DNA from: Candidatus Dojkabacteria bacterium
Lineage (GTDB): Bacteria > Patescibacteriota > Dojkabacteria > SC72
Direction of reading: 5' to 3'
NCBI GenBank assembly: GCA_012514355.1
Contig: JAAZAL010000074.1
Location: forward strand, 1 to 10,221
DNA length: 10,221 nucleotides
The notes beneath the pieces are model-generated. The model searched no databases and was not told the origin of the DNA. It was given only the letters and a program-made list of their open reading frames with translations. Below, piece after piece: positions 1 through 6,697 of this stretch (positions are counted from its first letter, which is position 1; each line of letters opens with the position of its first letter). The position numbers and the translations under genes are program-made.

Positions 1-1
1 A

Positions 2-130
2 AGTTTGAAAAGGAGATTGGGAATTGGTATAGCAATTAGGGAAACTATCTGGTATCTTTTTAATTGGTTAATATGGAAAATGATATACTCTAAAAAGATA
101 ACTTTAAAGGAATATCTTAAAAACAGGTAA
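2..130 (+). CDS. 3' end of an upstream gene, possibly a sugar-nucleotide epimerase/dehydratase
   Basis: An open frame enters from the left edge and gives 42 residues before a TAA stop. That stop shares its last base with the ATG of the exporter permease (TAATG), the usual arrangement of co-translated operon genes, which is the main support for a real coding end. The residues include AIRETIWYL, which resembles the C-terminal helix of short-chain NAD-dependent epimerases and dehydratases such as RmlB (compare ETIEWYL-type endings). A basic tail ending LKEYLKNR follows. Such an enzyme would suit a sugar cluster, but the fragment is too short to identify the family. The other two frames are closed or do not link to the next gene. 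Confidence 0.55.
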   Translation, partial: SLKRRLGIGIAIRETIWYLFNWLIWKMIYSKKITLKEYLKNR

Positions 131-903
131 TGAGAAGTAATGATTTAGACCTATACAAACAATTTGTAAAAACAACCTTTAAGATGAGATACAAGGGCTC
201 TATTTTAGGTTTTTTTTGGGTATTGCTTAAACCCTTCTTTATGTTTTTAATCCTGTTTATGATTTTCTCTCGAGTATCTGGGTCTACAACAGGACTTACA
301 TCACAGCAGTACGCTGTATATCTTCTCTCAGGTTTGATTGTATATACATTCTTTAATGAAGGAATGATTTGGGGTATGGGTGCAATTATGGAGAGAGCAG
401 GGTTAATTGTAAAGATTAATTTCAGAAGAGAGGTTGTTGTTGCTAGCTCTCTTACCATGGCATTGATTAACTTTAGCATCAATCTAGGTATTGTAATTGC
501 AGTAGCATTAATTTTAAATATCAGTTTAACATTTCTAGGTTTGGCATATATTCTTTTAATATGCTTCACAATGTTTTTGGCACTCTATGGTGTTTCTTTC
601 TTTACCAGTATCTGGTTAGTTCATGTAAGGGATCTTCAGCACATTATGGAACTAGTATTACAACTTCTTTTCTATGCTAGTGCTGTATTTTTCCCAATTG
701 AGATGATTCCTGAGAATTTTAGATTCATTGTATACTACAATCCTGTTGCAAGATTTATTAAAGCTGTTAGAGAAGCATTGATATATGGAAATATTACAGA
801 TACAAAATTTGTTTTAGTAGCACTTGTAACATCCTTAATTTTAGTTGTAATTGGTAGTAGATATTTTAATAGACATATTAAAAAAATAGCAGAACATTTT
901 TAA
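130..903 (+). CDS. wzm: ABC-2 type polysaccharide/polyol-phosphate export permease (Wzm/TagG family)
   Basis: This is the inner-membrane subunit of an ABC exporter that moves a finished lipid-linked glycan across the cytoplasmic membrane, working as a dimer with the ATPase encoded next door. The 257-residue length is normal for the family. Near the N-terminus is the family signature RYKGSILGFFWVLLKP (residues 20-35), the amphipathic interface and first membrane segment. About six hydrophobic segments follow, near residues 28-48, 62-82, 107-130, 134-160, 172-190 and 226-243. The hallmark NPVARFIKAVREAL (204-217) precedes the last segment. The ATG overlaps the upstream stop by one base; an AGG two bases before the ATG is too close to be a good ribosome binding site, so translational coupling is likely. 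The sequence alone does not separate O-antigen, capsule and teichoic-acid exporters, so the symbol marks the family only. Confidence 0.93.
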   Translation: MRSNDLDLYKQFVKTTFKMRYKGSILGFFWVLLKPFFMFLILFMIFSRVSGSTTGLTSQQYAVYLLSGLIVYTFFNEGMIWGMGAIMERAGLIVKINFRREVVVASSLTMALINFSINLGIVIAVALILNISLTFLGLAYILLICFTMFLALYGVSFFTSIWLVHVRDLQHIMELVLQLLFYASAVFFPIEMIPENFRFIVYYNPVARFIKAVREALIYGNITDTKFVLVALVTSLILVVIGSRYFNRHIKKIAEHF

Positions 904-906
904 AAA

Positions 907-1641
907 ATGGAAAAGAATATAGCAATTAAAGTAGAAAATTTAACAAAGAATTTTAGAATCCCAGAACATGGTTCAGCTAATACCATACAAGAGAGATTTG
1001 TAAATCCCTTCTCAAAAAAAAGAATGATTGATTTTACTGCAGTAAAAAATCTTTCATTTGAGGTTAAGAAAGGAGAATTTTTTAGTGTAATTGGTCCTAA
1101 TGGTGCAGGAAAATCAACTCTTCTAAAACTAATTTCTGGAATATATGTTCCTACACAAGGCAGTATTACAGTTGATGGAAAACTAGTTCCTTTCTTAGAG
1201 CTTGGTGTTGGATTTAATCCAGATCTTAGTGCTAGAGAGAATGTATATTTAAATGGTGTTATTTTAGGATTAACCAAAAAAGAGGTAGATAACCATATTG
1301 ATGATATTTTTGAGTTTGCTGAACTTAAAGAATTTCAAGATCTTTCTATAAAGAAATTCTCTTCTGGTATGAATGTTAGATTGGCATTTTCAATAGCAAT
1401 TCAAGTTAAGTCAGATGTATTAGTATTAGATGAGGTATTAGCTGTAGGAGATGGTGAGTTTCAAAAGAAATGTTTTGCATACTTTGATGAGATTGTTGGT
1501 AAAAAGACAATACTGTTTGTATCTCATGGTTTGGAAAGTGTAAAGAAGTATTCAGATAGGGTACTGTGGTTGAAAGAGGATAAGTCATATGAGATAGGGA
1601 ATCCAAATGAGATGGTAGCGAAATATAGTAAGACTTTTTAG
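907..1641 (+). CDS. wzt: ABC transporter ATP-binding subunit for polysaccharide export (Wzt/TagH family)
   Basis: This is the cytoplasmic ATPase that powers the permease encoded three bases upstream. All nucleotide-binding elements are intact: Walker A GPNGAGKST (residues 63-71), the variant signature FSSGM (151-155, equivalent to LSGGQ and typical of Wzt/KpsT proteins), Walker B VLVLDEVLAVGD (171-182) and the switch histidine in FVSHG (His207). The segment FLELGVGFNPDLSARENV (97-114) is characteristic of polysaccharide-export ATPases. At 244 residues it stops right after the ATPase core, so it lacks the C-terminal carbohydrate-binding domain of long Wzt proteins that read a terminal glycan modification. 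Export is therefore probably not gated by that domain, unless a separate protein supplies it. No Shine-Dalgarno is visible. The stop lies two bases before the next gene. Confidence 0.95.
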   Translation: MEKNIAIKVENLTKNFRIPEHGSANTIQERFVNPFSKKRMIDFTAVKNLSFEVKKGEFFSVIGPNGAGKSTLLKLISGIYVPTQGSITVDGKLVPFLELGVGFNPDLSARENVYLNGVILGLTKKEVDNHIDDIFEFAELKEFQDLSIKKFSSGMNVRLAFSIAIQVKSDVLVLDEVLAVGDGEFQKKCFAYFDEIVGKKTILFVSHGLESVKKYSDRVLWLKEDKSYEIGNPNEMVAKYSKTF

Positions 1642-1643
1642 AT

Positions 1644-2411
1644 ATGAAATTAAAAGAGATTTTTCAAAGGGTTATACAAAGACTTCCAATATATTTGGTT
1701 CAGTTTAAGACCTTAGTTAAAAAAGAGGGTGTATTTTTTACTTTTAAAAGAGCTACTAAAAAAATATTTAGATTTTTACATTCAAGGGGTAGGGTTGGGG
1801 ATTTAAATAGGATACTGTTTAAAGAGTGGATGAGTAATGTAGAGAGTGTATATCTTAATCAAAAGAGTATGAAAGAGGATTTGTCTAAACTTAAGGTTAA
1901 ACCTAAGTTTAGTATAATATTTCCTGTATGGAATAAGTCAGAAGAGATGCTGCAGAGTGCACTAGATTCAATTACAGATCAGATATATGATAATTGGGAG
2001 ATATGTATATCTGATGGTTCTAGTAAAGGTGTAAAAGAGAGTAAGGAGTTTTTAGAGGGGTTTAAAAAAGAATATCCTAAAAGGGTTAAACTTTCATTTC
2101 TTTCAGAGGAGTTAAGAGATGGTATCAACATTATACAAAATAGTAATAATGCTATTAATATGGCTACTGGGCAGTATCTTGTGTTTATGGATTGTGATGA
2201 TGAGATTTCTCCTAACTGTTTACTTGAATTAGCAAAGGGTATTAACAATAATCCTAAGGTAGATTTTTTGTATAGTGATTTTGATAAGATAGACCAGAGA
2301 GGGAATAGGTTTGATCCTTCTTTTTGGCCTGATTGGTCTCCTCATACTCTTACTTCCCAGATGTATACTACTCATGTTACTTGTTACAAAAAGAGGTATT
2401 TGAAGAGTTAG
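1644..2411 (+). CDS. Tandem-domain GT2 glycosyltransferase, N-terminal part (interrupted by frame change)
   Basis: As read, this frame gives 255 residues: a basic N-terminal leader of about 85 residues, then most of a GT-A fold GT2 domain beginning KFSIIFPVWNKSEEML (88-103). The nucleotide-sugar and metal-binding motif is FMDCDDEISP (181-190). The stretch SDFDKIDQRGNRFDPSFWPDWSP (from residue 211, key elements SDFDKID and DPSFWPDWSP) is characteristic of large bacterial two-domain GT2 enzymes found in rhamnan, O-antigen and capsule clusters. The frame ends with RYLKS and a stop, before the expected acceptor-site motifs. Those motifs appear in the -1 frame directly after the A5 tract at 2388-2392. 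Alone, this product would be a truncated and probably inactive domain. The start is the ATG two bases after the ATPase stop, without a Shine-Dalgarno. Confidence 0.85.
   Translation: MKLKEIFQRVIQRLPIYLVQFKTLVKKEGVFFTFKRATKKIFRFLHSRGRVGDLNRILFKEWMSNVESVYLNQKSMKEDLSKLKVKPKFSIIFPVWNKSEEMLQSALDSITDQIYDNWEICISDGSSKGVKESKEFLEGFKKEYPKRVKLSFLSEELRDGINIIQNSNNAINMATGQYLVFMDCDDEISPNCLLELAKGINNNPKVDFLYSDFDKIDQRGNRFDPSFWPDWSPHTLTSQMYTTHVTCYKKRYLKS
2385..2395 (+). other. Frame-change site in the tandem glycosyltransferase (A5 tract)
   Basis: In the upstream frame the codons are TAC AAA AAG AGG. Stepping back one base after AAG gives TAC AAA AAG GAG GTA, which restores the family sequence CYKKEVFEELGG. One extra A in the run would have the same effect. 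The heptamer C AAA AAG resembles but does not equal the strong bacterial slippery sequence A AAA AAG. I see no Shine-Dalgarno-like stimulator just upstream and no clear stem-loop just downstream. A single-base deletion, or a homopolymer sequencing or assembly error, is therefore more likely than programmed frameshifting. Confidence 0.85.
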
Positions 2412-3565
2412 GGGGATTGGTAGAGGGGACACAGGGTGCACAGGATTGGGATTTAGTTTTAAGGTATGTTACTGCGTATCATCTTAAATGGAATGTAGTA
2501 CATATTCCTAAAATTCTTTATCACTGGAGGGTGTATCCTGGTTCTACGGCACTAGCAAATAGTGGAGATAAGGATTGGGCATATGAGAATCAGAGGGGTG
2601 TATTAGAGGGGTATTTAAAAAGGAGAGAGTTAAAGGGAGAGGTAATTGAGGGTGCTTTTGAGGGTAGTTGGAGGGTTAAGTTTAAGATTGTAGGTAATCC
2701 TAAGGTTAGTATAGTTATTCCTACTAAGGATAAGGTGGAGTATTTAAGAAGGGCTATTAGTAGTATTATAGAGCATACTAAATACAGTAATTATGAGATT
2801 GTTGTAGTAGATAACAGGAGTAATGAGGTAGAGACTTTAGAGTATTTGAAAGAGATTAAAAGGGATGGGGTTAAGGTTTTAGAGTATGATATGCCTTTTC
2901 ATTTTGGAAAACTTTATAATTGGGCAAGTAAACAGGTAGATGGGGAATATATGTTGATACTTAATAATGATATTAAGGTTTTAAACGAATTTTGGTTAGA
3001 GAGTATGCTGGAGTGGTGTCAACTTCCTGAGGTTGGTAGTGTTGGTGCTAAGCTTTACTATCCTAATGGGAAGATACAGCATGCTGGTGTTATTGTTGGT
3101 GCTGGTGGGGTTGCTGCTCATTCTCATAGGTTAGAGGATGGGGATACTTTTGGTTATGAGGCTTGTGTTGTTAATGTAAGAAATTATTTAGCTGTTACTG
3201 GGGCTTGTGTTATGGTTAGAAGAAAATTGTTTTTAGATATGAATGGTTTTGATGAGGTGTTTGATCCTGCATATCAAGACGTAGATTTTGGAATTAGATT
3301 ATATGAGAGAGGGTTGTATAATGTATATACTCCTTATACAGAGTTAATACATTATGAATCTGTTAGTAGATTAGATACTAAGAACAAAGAGGATTTAGAG
3401 AAGGATACTGTTAATGCGGAGAAGTTAAGAAAGAGATGGCCACAGTATATTGAATATATGGGTGGCAGAGATCCTTTTTACAATGATAACCTATCTTATG
3501 CACATGAGGATTTTAGAATTAAATTAAAGCTTTCCTCAATTATTGAGAATAAACAAATAATTTAA
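2393..3565 (+). CDS. Tandem-domain GT2 glycosyltransferase, C-terminal part (continuation in the -1 frame)
   Basis: From 2393 this frame continues the truncated protein without a gap: EVFEELGG, then QDWDL and HIPKILYHWR, which complete the first GT2 domain. A full second GT2 domain follows, starting PKVSIVIPTKDKVEYLRR, with DXD-type motif LILNNDI, acceptor-side QDVDFGIRL and HYESVSR near the end. Joined at the slip site, the protein would be 640 residues, a usual size for this two-domain family. No credible start exists for this half. The frame extends upstream only to a TTG at 2333 whose residues match nothing expected, and the first in-frame ATG lies deep inside the second domain. It is thus either the downstream product of frameshifting or part of a broken gene. 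A two-domain enzyme would be expected to add two sugars or act processively; donor and linkage cannot be read. Confidence 0.85.
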   Translation, partial: EVFEELGGLVEGTQGAQDWDLVLRYVTAYHLKWNVVHIPKILYHWRVYPGSTALANSGDKDWAYENQRGVLEGYLKRRELKGEVIEGAFEGSWRVKFKIVGNPKVSIVIPTKDKVEYLRRAISSIIEHTKYSNYEIVVVDNRSNEVETLEYLKEIKRDGVKVLEYDMPFHFGKLYNWASKQVDGEYMLILNNDIKVLNEFWLESMLEWCQLPEVGSVGAKLYYPNGKIQHAGVIVGAGGVAAHSHRLEDGDTFGYEACVVNVRNYLAVTGACVMVRRKLFLDMNGFDEVFDPAYQDVDFGIRLYERGLYNVYTPYTELIHYESVSRLDTKNKEDLEKDTVNAEKLRKRWPQYIEYMGGRDPFYNDNLSYAHEDFRIKLKLSSIIENKQII

Positions 3566-4636
3566 TTATGTTTTTTTACTACTTTTAGATATAGATTTAA
3601 TAAATAATCGAATGTCGTAAGGTATTATTTTTCTTCTTATCCTTTTATAAATAGGTTCTCTATTTTTTTTGAAGAGTTTTGACAAATTTCTTTGACCTTT
3701 TGTAATGAAAGTATTGTTAATTCTTTTGTTTTCAATGATTGGGATTATTAAATCCAAAGCTTTATTGTTTTTAAGAAGGTCAATTGAATTACTTACTTCT
3801 GTAGATTTTTTTAGTATTTGAAGTGCATTGTATGCATTTAAGAGTTCATTTTTATTAAGAAAATGCTGAAATGAAATAAGGAATTTATTAACTTTTTCGG
3901 GACTATTTCCAAGAGACAAATGTAGATTATCTAAATAATCATCATAAATTAATAGCAATTCGGTTCTCATTCTTGTAGTATTTACAATAGTTTCGTTTAA
4001 ACCATGCCACCTATAATATGTCAATATTTGATTGCATCTTCCAATTCTCACAAAGGGTATCATTTTTATCCAGAGCTCAAGATCGTATGCAGTAATTAAA
4101 GAATTATTAAAATTCCCAAATCTAAGGAAAAGATCTTTTTTAAGCATTAATGCTGATTTGCATAAATAATTACCATTAAAAAATTTGTACTCCCTATCTT
4201 CACCAAAAATAATATTGGGATCATAGGAATACCACCATAAATCAAAAAATTTATCTGATGAGTTCCGACTTTCTTTGTTTATTGCATTGACTTTTGTTGT
4301 TACAATATCATAACCAGAATTAATCATTTGAATTTGTTTTTCTATCTTTTCTGGGTGATATTTGTCATCAGCATCAAGAAAGCAGATATATTTACCGGAA
4401 GAATAATTTAAAGCTTTATTTAACGTAATTGTTACACCAGAATTGTCTTGAATATATAATTTGATTCTCTTATCCTTGAAACTTTTAATTATCTCAACAG
4501 AGCTATCTTTTGATCCATCATCAATAATTATCAATTCCCAGTTTGAATAAGTTTGTTTAATAACCGATTCGATGGCTTCTCCAATATACTTCTCATAATT
4601 GTAAGATGGCATAAGAATACTGACTTTTTCTTTCAT
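3566..4636 (-). CDS. GT2 family glycosyltransferase, single domain
   Basis: This is a predicted cytoplasmic GT-A glycosyltransferase of 356 residues that would transfer one sugar from a nucleotide donor to the growing glycan. The N-terminal nucleotide-binding part is clear: KVSILMPSYNYEKYIGEAI (residues 4-22), ELIIIDDGSKDSS (34-46) and the metal-binding DAD in ICFLDADDKYHP (84-95). The C-terminal third is lysine- and asparagine-rich and was not matched to a domain. I chose the ATG at 4634-4636 because it sits three residues before the domain's first strand; the longer frame reaches only a TTG at 4691-4693 and adds a hydrophobic stretch. There is no Shine-Dalgarno. It is the only minus-strand gene. 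Its stop codon touches the stop of the tandem glycosyltransferase with no base between, and it diverges from the gene at 4725. Donor and acceptor are unknown. Confidence 0.92.
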   Translation of the reverse strand: MKEKVSILMPSYNYEKYIGEAIESVIKQTYSNWELIIIDDGSKDSSVEIIKSFKDKRIKLYIQDNSGVTITLNKALNYSSGKYICFLDADDKYHPEKIEKQIQMINSGYDIVTTKVNAINKESRNSSDKFFDLWWYSYDPNIIFGEDREYKFFNGNYLCKSALMLKKDLFLRFGNFNNSLITAYDLELWIKMIPFVRIGRCNQILTYYRWHGLNETIVNTTRMRTELLLIYDDYLDNLHLSLGNSPEKVNKFLISFQHFLNKNELLNAYNALQILKKSTEVSNSIDLLKNNKALDLIIPIIENKRINNTFITKGQRNLSKLFKKNREPIYKRIRRKIIPYDIRLFIKSISKSSKKT

Positions 4637-4664
4637 AGATGGTAATATAATAAGTAGTTTAATG

Positions 4665-4693
4665 ATTATATATATTAATAGATTCTGATACAA
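4665..4693 (-). promoter_or_regulatory. Putative sigma70-type promoter for the minus-strand glycosyltransferase
   Basis: On the minus strand, TATAAT (4665-4670) matches the -10 consensus and is preceded, 17 bases away, by TTGTAT (4688-4693), a half-match to the -35 box. The -10 ends 28 bases before the ATG, predicting a 5' leader of about 21 bases. The region is very AT-rich, so a chance match is possible. It lies within the 88-base divergent gap shared with the gene at 4725, for which I found no convincing promoter. Confidence 0.4.
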
Positions 4694-4724
4694 AGTATCT
4701 ACTCTATTAGCAATATTTCTCTAA

Positions 4725-5729
4725 ATGTCTATTCGGAAAATATTAAGTAAAGTATATCAAATAATTAAGCAGGGAGGGTATCGGTATATTAATAGGGAAT
4801 TTATTAATATATATTGCTGGTTTCAAAATAAAACATCACCCTTGGAATCAATAGAACTGGTTTCAATAATAATGCTTAGTTTTAATAGAGTAGAAGACAC
4901 AATATTCTCTATAAAGGCTCTCTTTAGGTTTACGAGATTACCCTTTGAACTCATTATCCTCGATAATAATTCTGACGAAATCCAAAAACAGATACTAAAA
5001 AATTTTGTAAAAAATTTCAAGAATATTAAATTTATAGAATCTGAGACTAATTTGGGTTGTGCAAGAGGAAGGGTAGAGGCCGTAAAACATGCAAAAGGAG
5101 AATATTTCTTGTTTGTAGATAATGATATTGTTGCAACACCTTACTATCTTGAGAATTTAATTAAGGCAATTAATTCTGATGAAAAAACTGTGGCCGTGTG
5201 CTCTAAAGTAATTTTTCCCGATTGCTTAATTCAGTTTAATGGAGGAACTTTTGAACAAGATAATGAGGCAGACATTTTTGAATTGAGGGACAGTTCAAAA
5301 TTATTCTGGAAGAGGAACACAACTCAAGTTTCAGATGTAGTGCCATGGGTACCTGGTGGATCTACATTATGGAAGGCAAAGTATTATTATAAATTTCCTA
5401 TTGATGAGAAAATGCAGGGGAGTTTTGAAGACAATGAGGTGTGTATAAGGATAAGAAACGAAGGGTACAATGTAAGGAATTGTCCGAAATCAGTAACAAT
5501 ACATTATCATATGAATTTTAAAGATTCACAATTTCGCCTTAGAGAAAAAAAATATGTCGAAGGGAGATACGATTCTGATAGAACAAAAGCAGCATTAAAA
5601 AGATATTTTGAAGTTCATAACAGAATTTTTATTTTTAATTCTGAAGAGGCAGTATATGGATTTCTACAAGATAAGTCTAGAGATAATATTAAAAAATTCT
5701 TGAATCAAAACAAAAAAAAGAAAAATTGA
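4725..5729 (+). CDS. GT2 family glycosyltransferase (rhamnosyltransferase-like)
   Basis: This is a 334-residue GT-A glycosyltransferase. After a basic leader of about 45 residues, the domain opens with VSIIMLSFNRVEDTI (46-60) and continues with ELIILDNNSDE (75-85), NLGCARGRVEAVKHAKGEY (109-127) and the metal-binding DND in LFVDNDIVATP (129-139). The later GSFEDNEVCIRIRNEGY holds the usual acceptor-side Glu-Asp (235-236), and IHYHM closes the core. This layout is shared with the second domain of the tandem enzyme and with many rhamnosyl- and galactosyltransferases. The tail is rich in lysine. The gene diverges from the minus-strand glycosyltransferase and is followed by 102 bases with a promoter, so it may be its own transcription unit. 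Codons such as CGG, CGC, GCC and GTG are commoner here than in the neighbouring operons. No Shine-Dalgarno is seen. The sugar donor is not readable. Confidence 0.92.
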   Translation: MSIRKILSKVYQIIKQGGYRYINREFINIYCWFQNKTSPLESIELVSIIMLSFNRVEDTIFSIKALFRFTRLPFELIILDNNSDEIQKQILKNFVKNFKNIKFIESETNLGCARGRVEAVKHAKGEYFLFVDNDIVATPYYLENLIKAINSDEKTVAVCSKVIFPDCLIQFNGGTFEQDNEADIFELRDSSKLFWKRNTTQVSDVVPWVPGGSTLWKAKYYYKFPIDEKMQGSFEDNEVCIRIRNEGYNVRNCPKSVTIHYHMNFKDSQFRLREKKYVEGRYDSDRTKAALKRYFEVHNRIFIFNSEEAVYGFLQDKSRDNIKKFLNQNKKKKN

Positions 5730-5781
5730 AACTGTTTTAATATCATATTCTTATATAAAATACTGTCTGTATTCTCTTTTT

Positions 5782-5790
5782 TGATATAAT
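5782..5790 (+). promoter_or_regulatory. Extended -10 promoter upstream of the rmlD-like gene
   Basis: TGATATAAT is an exact match to the extended -10 consensus TGnTATAAT of sigma70-type promoters. No good -35 box is found at 16-18 bases upstream, as is common when the extended element is present. The element ends 41 bases before the ATG at 5832, predicting a leader of about 35 bases without a Shine-Dalgarno. The 5730-5831 gap shows no hairpin that would act as a terminator for the upstream gene. Confidence 0.6.
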
Positions 5791-5831
5791 GCACATATAA
5801 AATCCGTAATTCTAATTAATTATAACTTCAG

Positions 5832-6677
5832 ATGAAGAAAGTATTAGTATTTGGTTCAAATGGAATGTTAGGTAATTACCTTTCTGATTTACTTGAAAGT
5901 AAAGGGTATGAAGTTTTAAGAAATGATATATCCCAAGGAGGAATTGATATTACAGAGCAACAACAGGTTAGAGACTTGATATTTGAATCAGGTGTAGAGC
6001 ATGTAGTAAATTGCGCTGCATATACTAATGTAAATAAGGCAGAGGGAGAGGATAGGGAGATAGCATTTAAAGTTAACGCTAATGCTCCAAAATATATGGC
6101 TCAGGCATGTAATGAGATGGGGATACAATTTGTACATGTATCTACAGATTACATATTTGGAGAAAACCGAAAAGAAGGATATCCAGAGGAATACAAAAAT
6201 TTTAAACCTCTTAGTGTATATGGAGAATCTAAACTACAAGGAGAGTTTAATGTATTAGAAGAGAAACCAAACTCATACATATTTAGAACCTCATGGCTAT
6301 TTGGACCAAATGCAACTAACTTTATAGATAAAATATCTAAGTATGCGAAAGAGTTACCAGAACTAAAGGTTGTAACAGATGAGGTTGGATGCCCAACATA
6401 TGTTAAAGATTTAAGTAAAGGTATACTTCTTGCAGTTGAAGAAAAGATTGAACCAGGGATATATCATTTATGTAGTAAGGATCATCTCTCTAGATATGAA
6501 TTTGCACAAGAGATTCTAAGTATGCAAGAAATAGATACTCCAATAAAGGAGTGTAAACTAGATGATTTCGAAAGAGCTGCACAAGTTCCACATTACTCTG
6601 TACTCCTGAACACTAAGCTTCCAGAAGCAAGAGGTTACCAAGAGATGTTAAGTGAGTACTTCTCAGAAAAAGAATAG
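5832..6677 (+). CDS. rmlD: dTDP-4-dehydrorhamnose reductase (RmlD-like)
   Basis: This enzyme would carry out the last step of dTDP-L-rhamnose synthesis, NAD(P)H-dependent reduction of dTDP-4-dehydro-L-rhamnose, in the cytoplasm. The protein has 281 residues, the usual length. It shows the N-terminal Rossmann motif VFGSNGMLG (residues 6-14), VVNCAAYTNVNKAE (58-71), the STDYIFG block (104-110) with the catalytic Ser/Thr region, the catalytic pair in YGESK (Tyr130, Lys134), and RTSWLFGP (152-159). All are typical of the RmlD branch of extended short-chain dehydrogenases. The related SDR reductases of other deoxysugars cannot be wholly excluded. It starts the transcription unit driven by the promoter at 5782 and is followed 20 bases later by a glycosyltransferase. 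No rmlA, rmlB or rmlC is in the window, though the fragment at 2-130 might be an rmlB-type gene. Confidence 0.9.
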   Translation: MKKVLVFGSNGMLGNYLSDLLESKGYEVLRNDISQGGIDITEQQQVRDLIFESGVEHVVNCAAYTNVNKAEGEDREIAFKVNANAPKYMAQACNEMGIQFVHVSTDYIFGENRKEGYPEEYKNFKPLSVYGESKLQGEFNVLEEKPNSYIFRTSWLFGPNATNFIDKISKYAKELPELKVVTDEVGCPTYVKDLSKGILLAVEEKIEPGIYHLCSKDHLSRYEFAQEILSMQEIDTPIKECKLDDFERAAQVPHYSVLLNTKLPEARGYQEMLSEYFSEKE

Positions 6678-6697
6678 ATAATTTTAAATATAAATAT

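Noticed and set aside
117..569. Open frame of 150 codons on the minus strand inside the exporter permease
   Set aside because: It has no recognisable domain and lies wholly antisense to a strongly supported permease; it is the usual shadow of hydrophobic codons.
900..1277. Minus-strand open frame of 125 codons over the export ATPase
   Set aside because: It is antisense to the intact Walker A region and has no motif or start signal of its own.
2333..2392. TTG start at 2333 as the true start of the second glycosyltransferase half
   Set aside because: The 20 residues it would add match nothing in the family, while the other frame over the same bases encodes the conserved WPDWSP...SQMY sequence. 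Coding therefore changes frame at 2388-2393.
4637..4693. Longer minus-strand glycosyltransferase beginning at a TTG (4691-4693) with a hydrophobic N-terminus
   Set aside because: The extension covers the predicted -10 and leader, uses a non-ATG start, and is not expected in this cytoplasmic family; the ATG at 4636 sits directly before the domain.
5730..5831. Search for a terminator, small RNA or riboswitch in the longest gap
   Set aside because: The 102 bases are AT-rich with no GC-rich hairpin or conserved RNA structure that I can see; only the promoter is supported.
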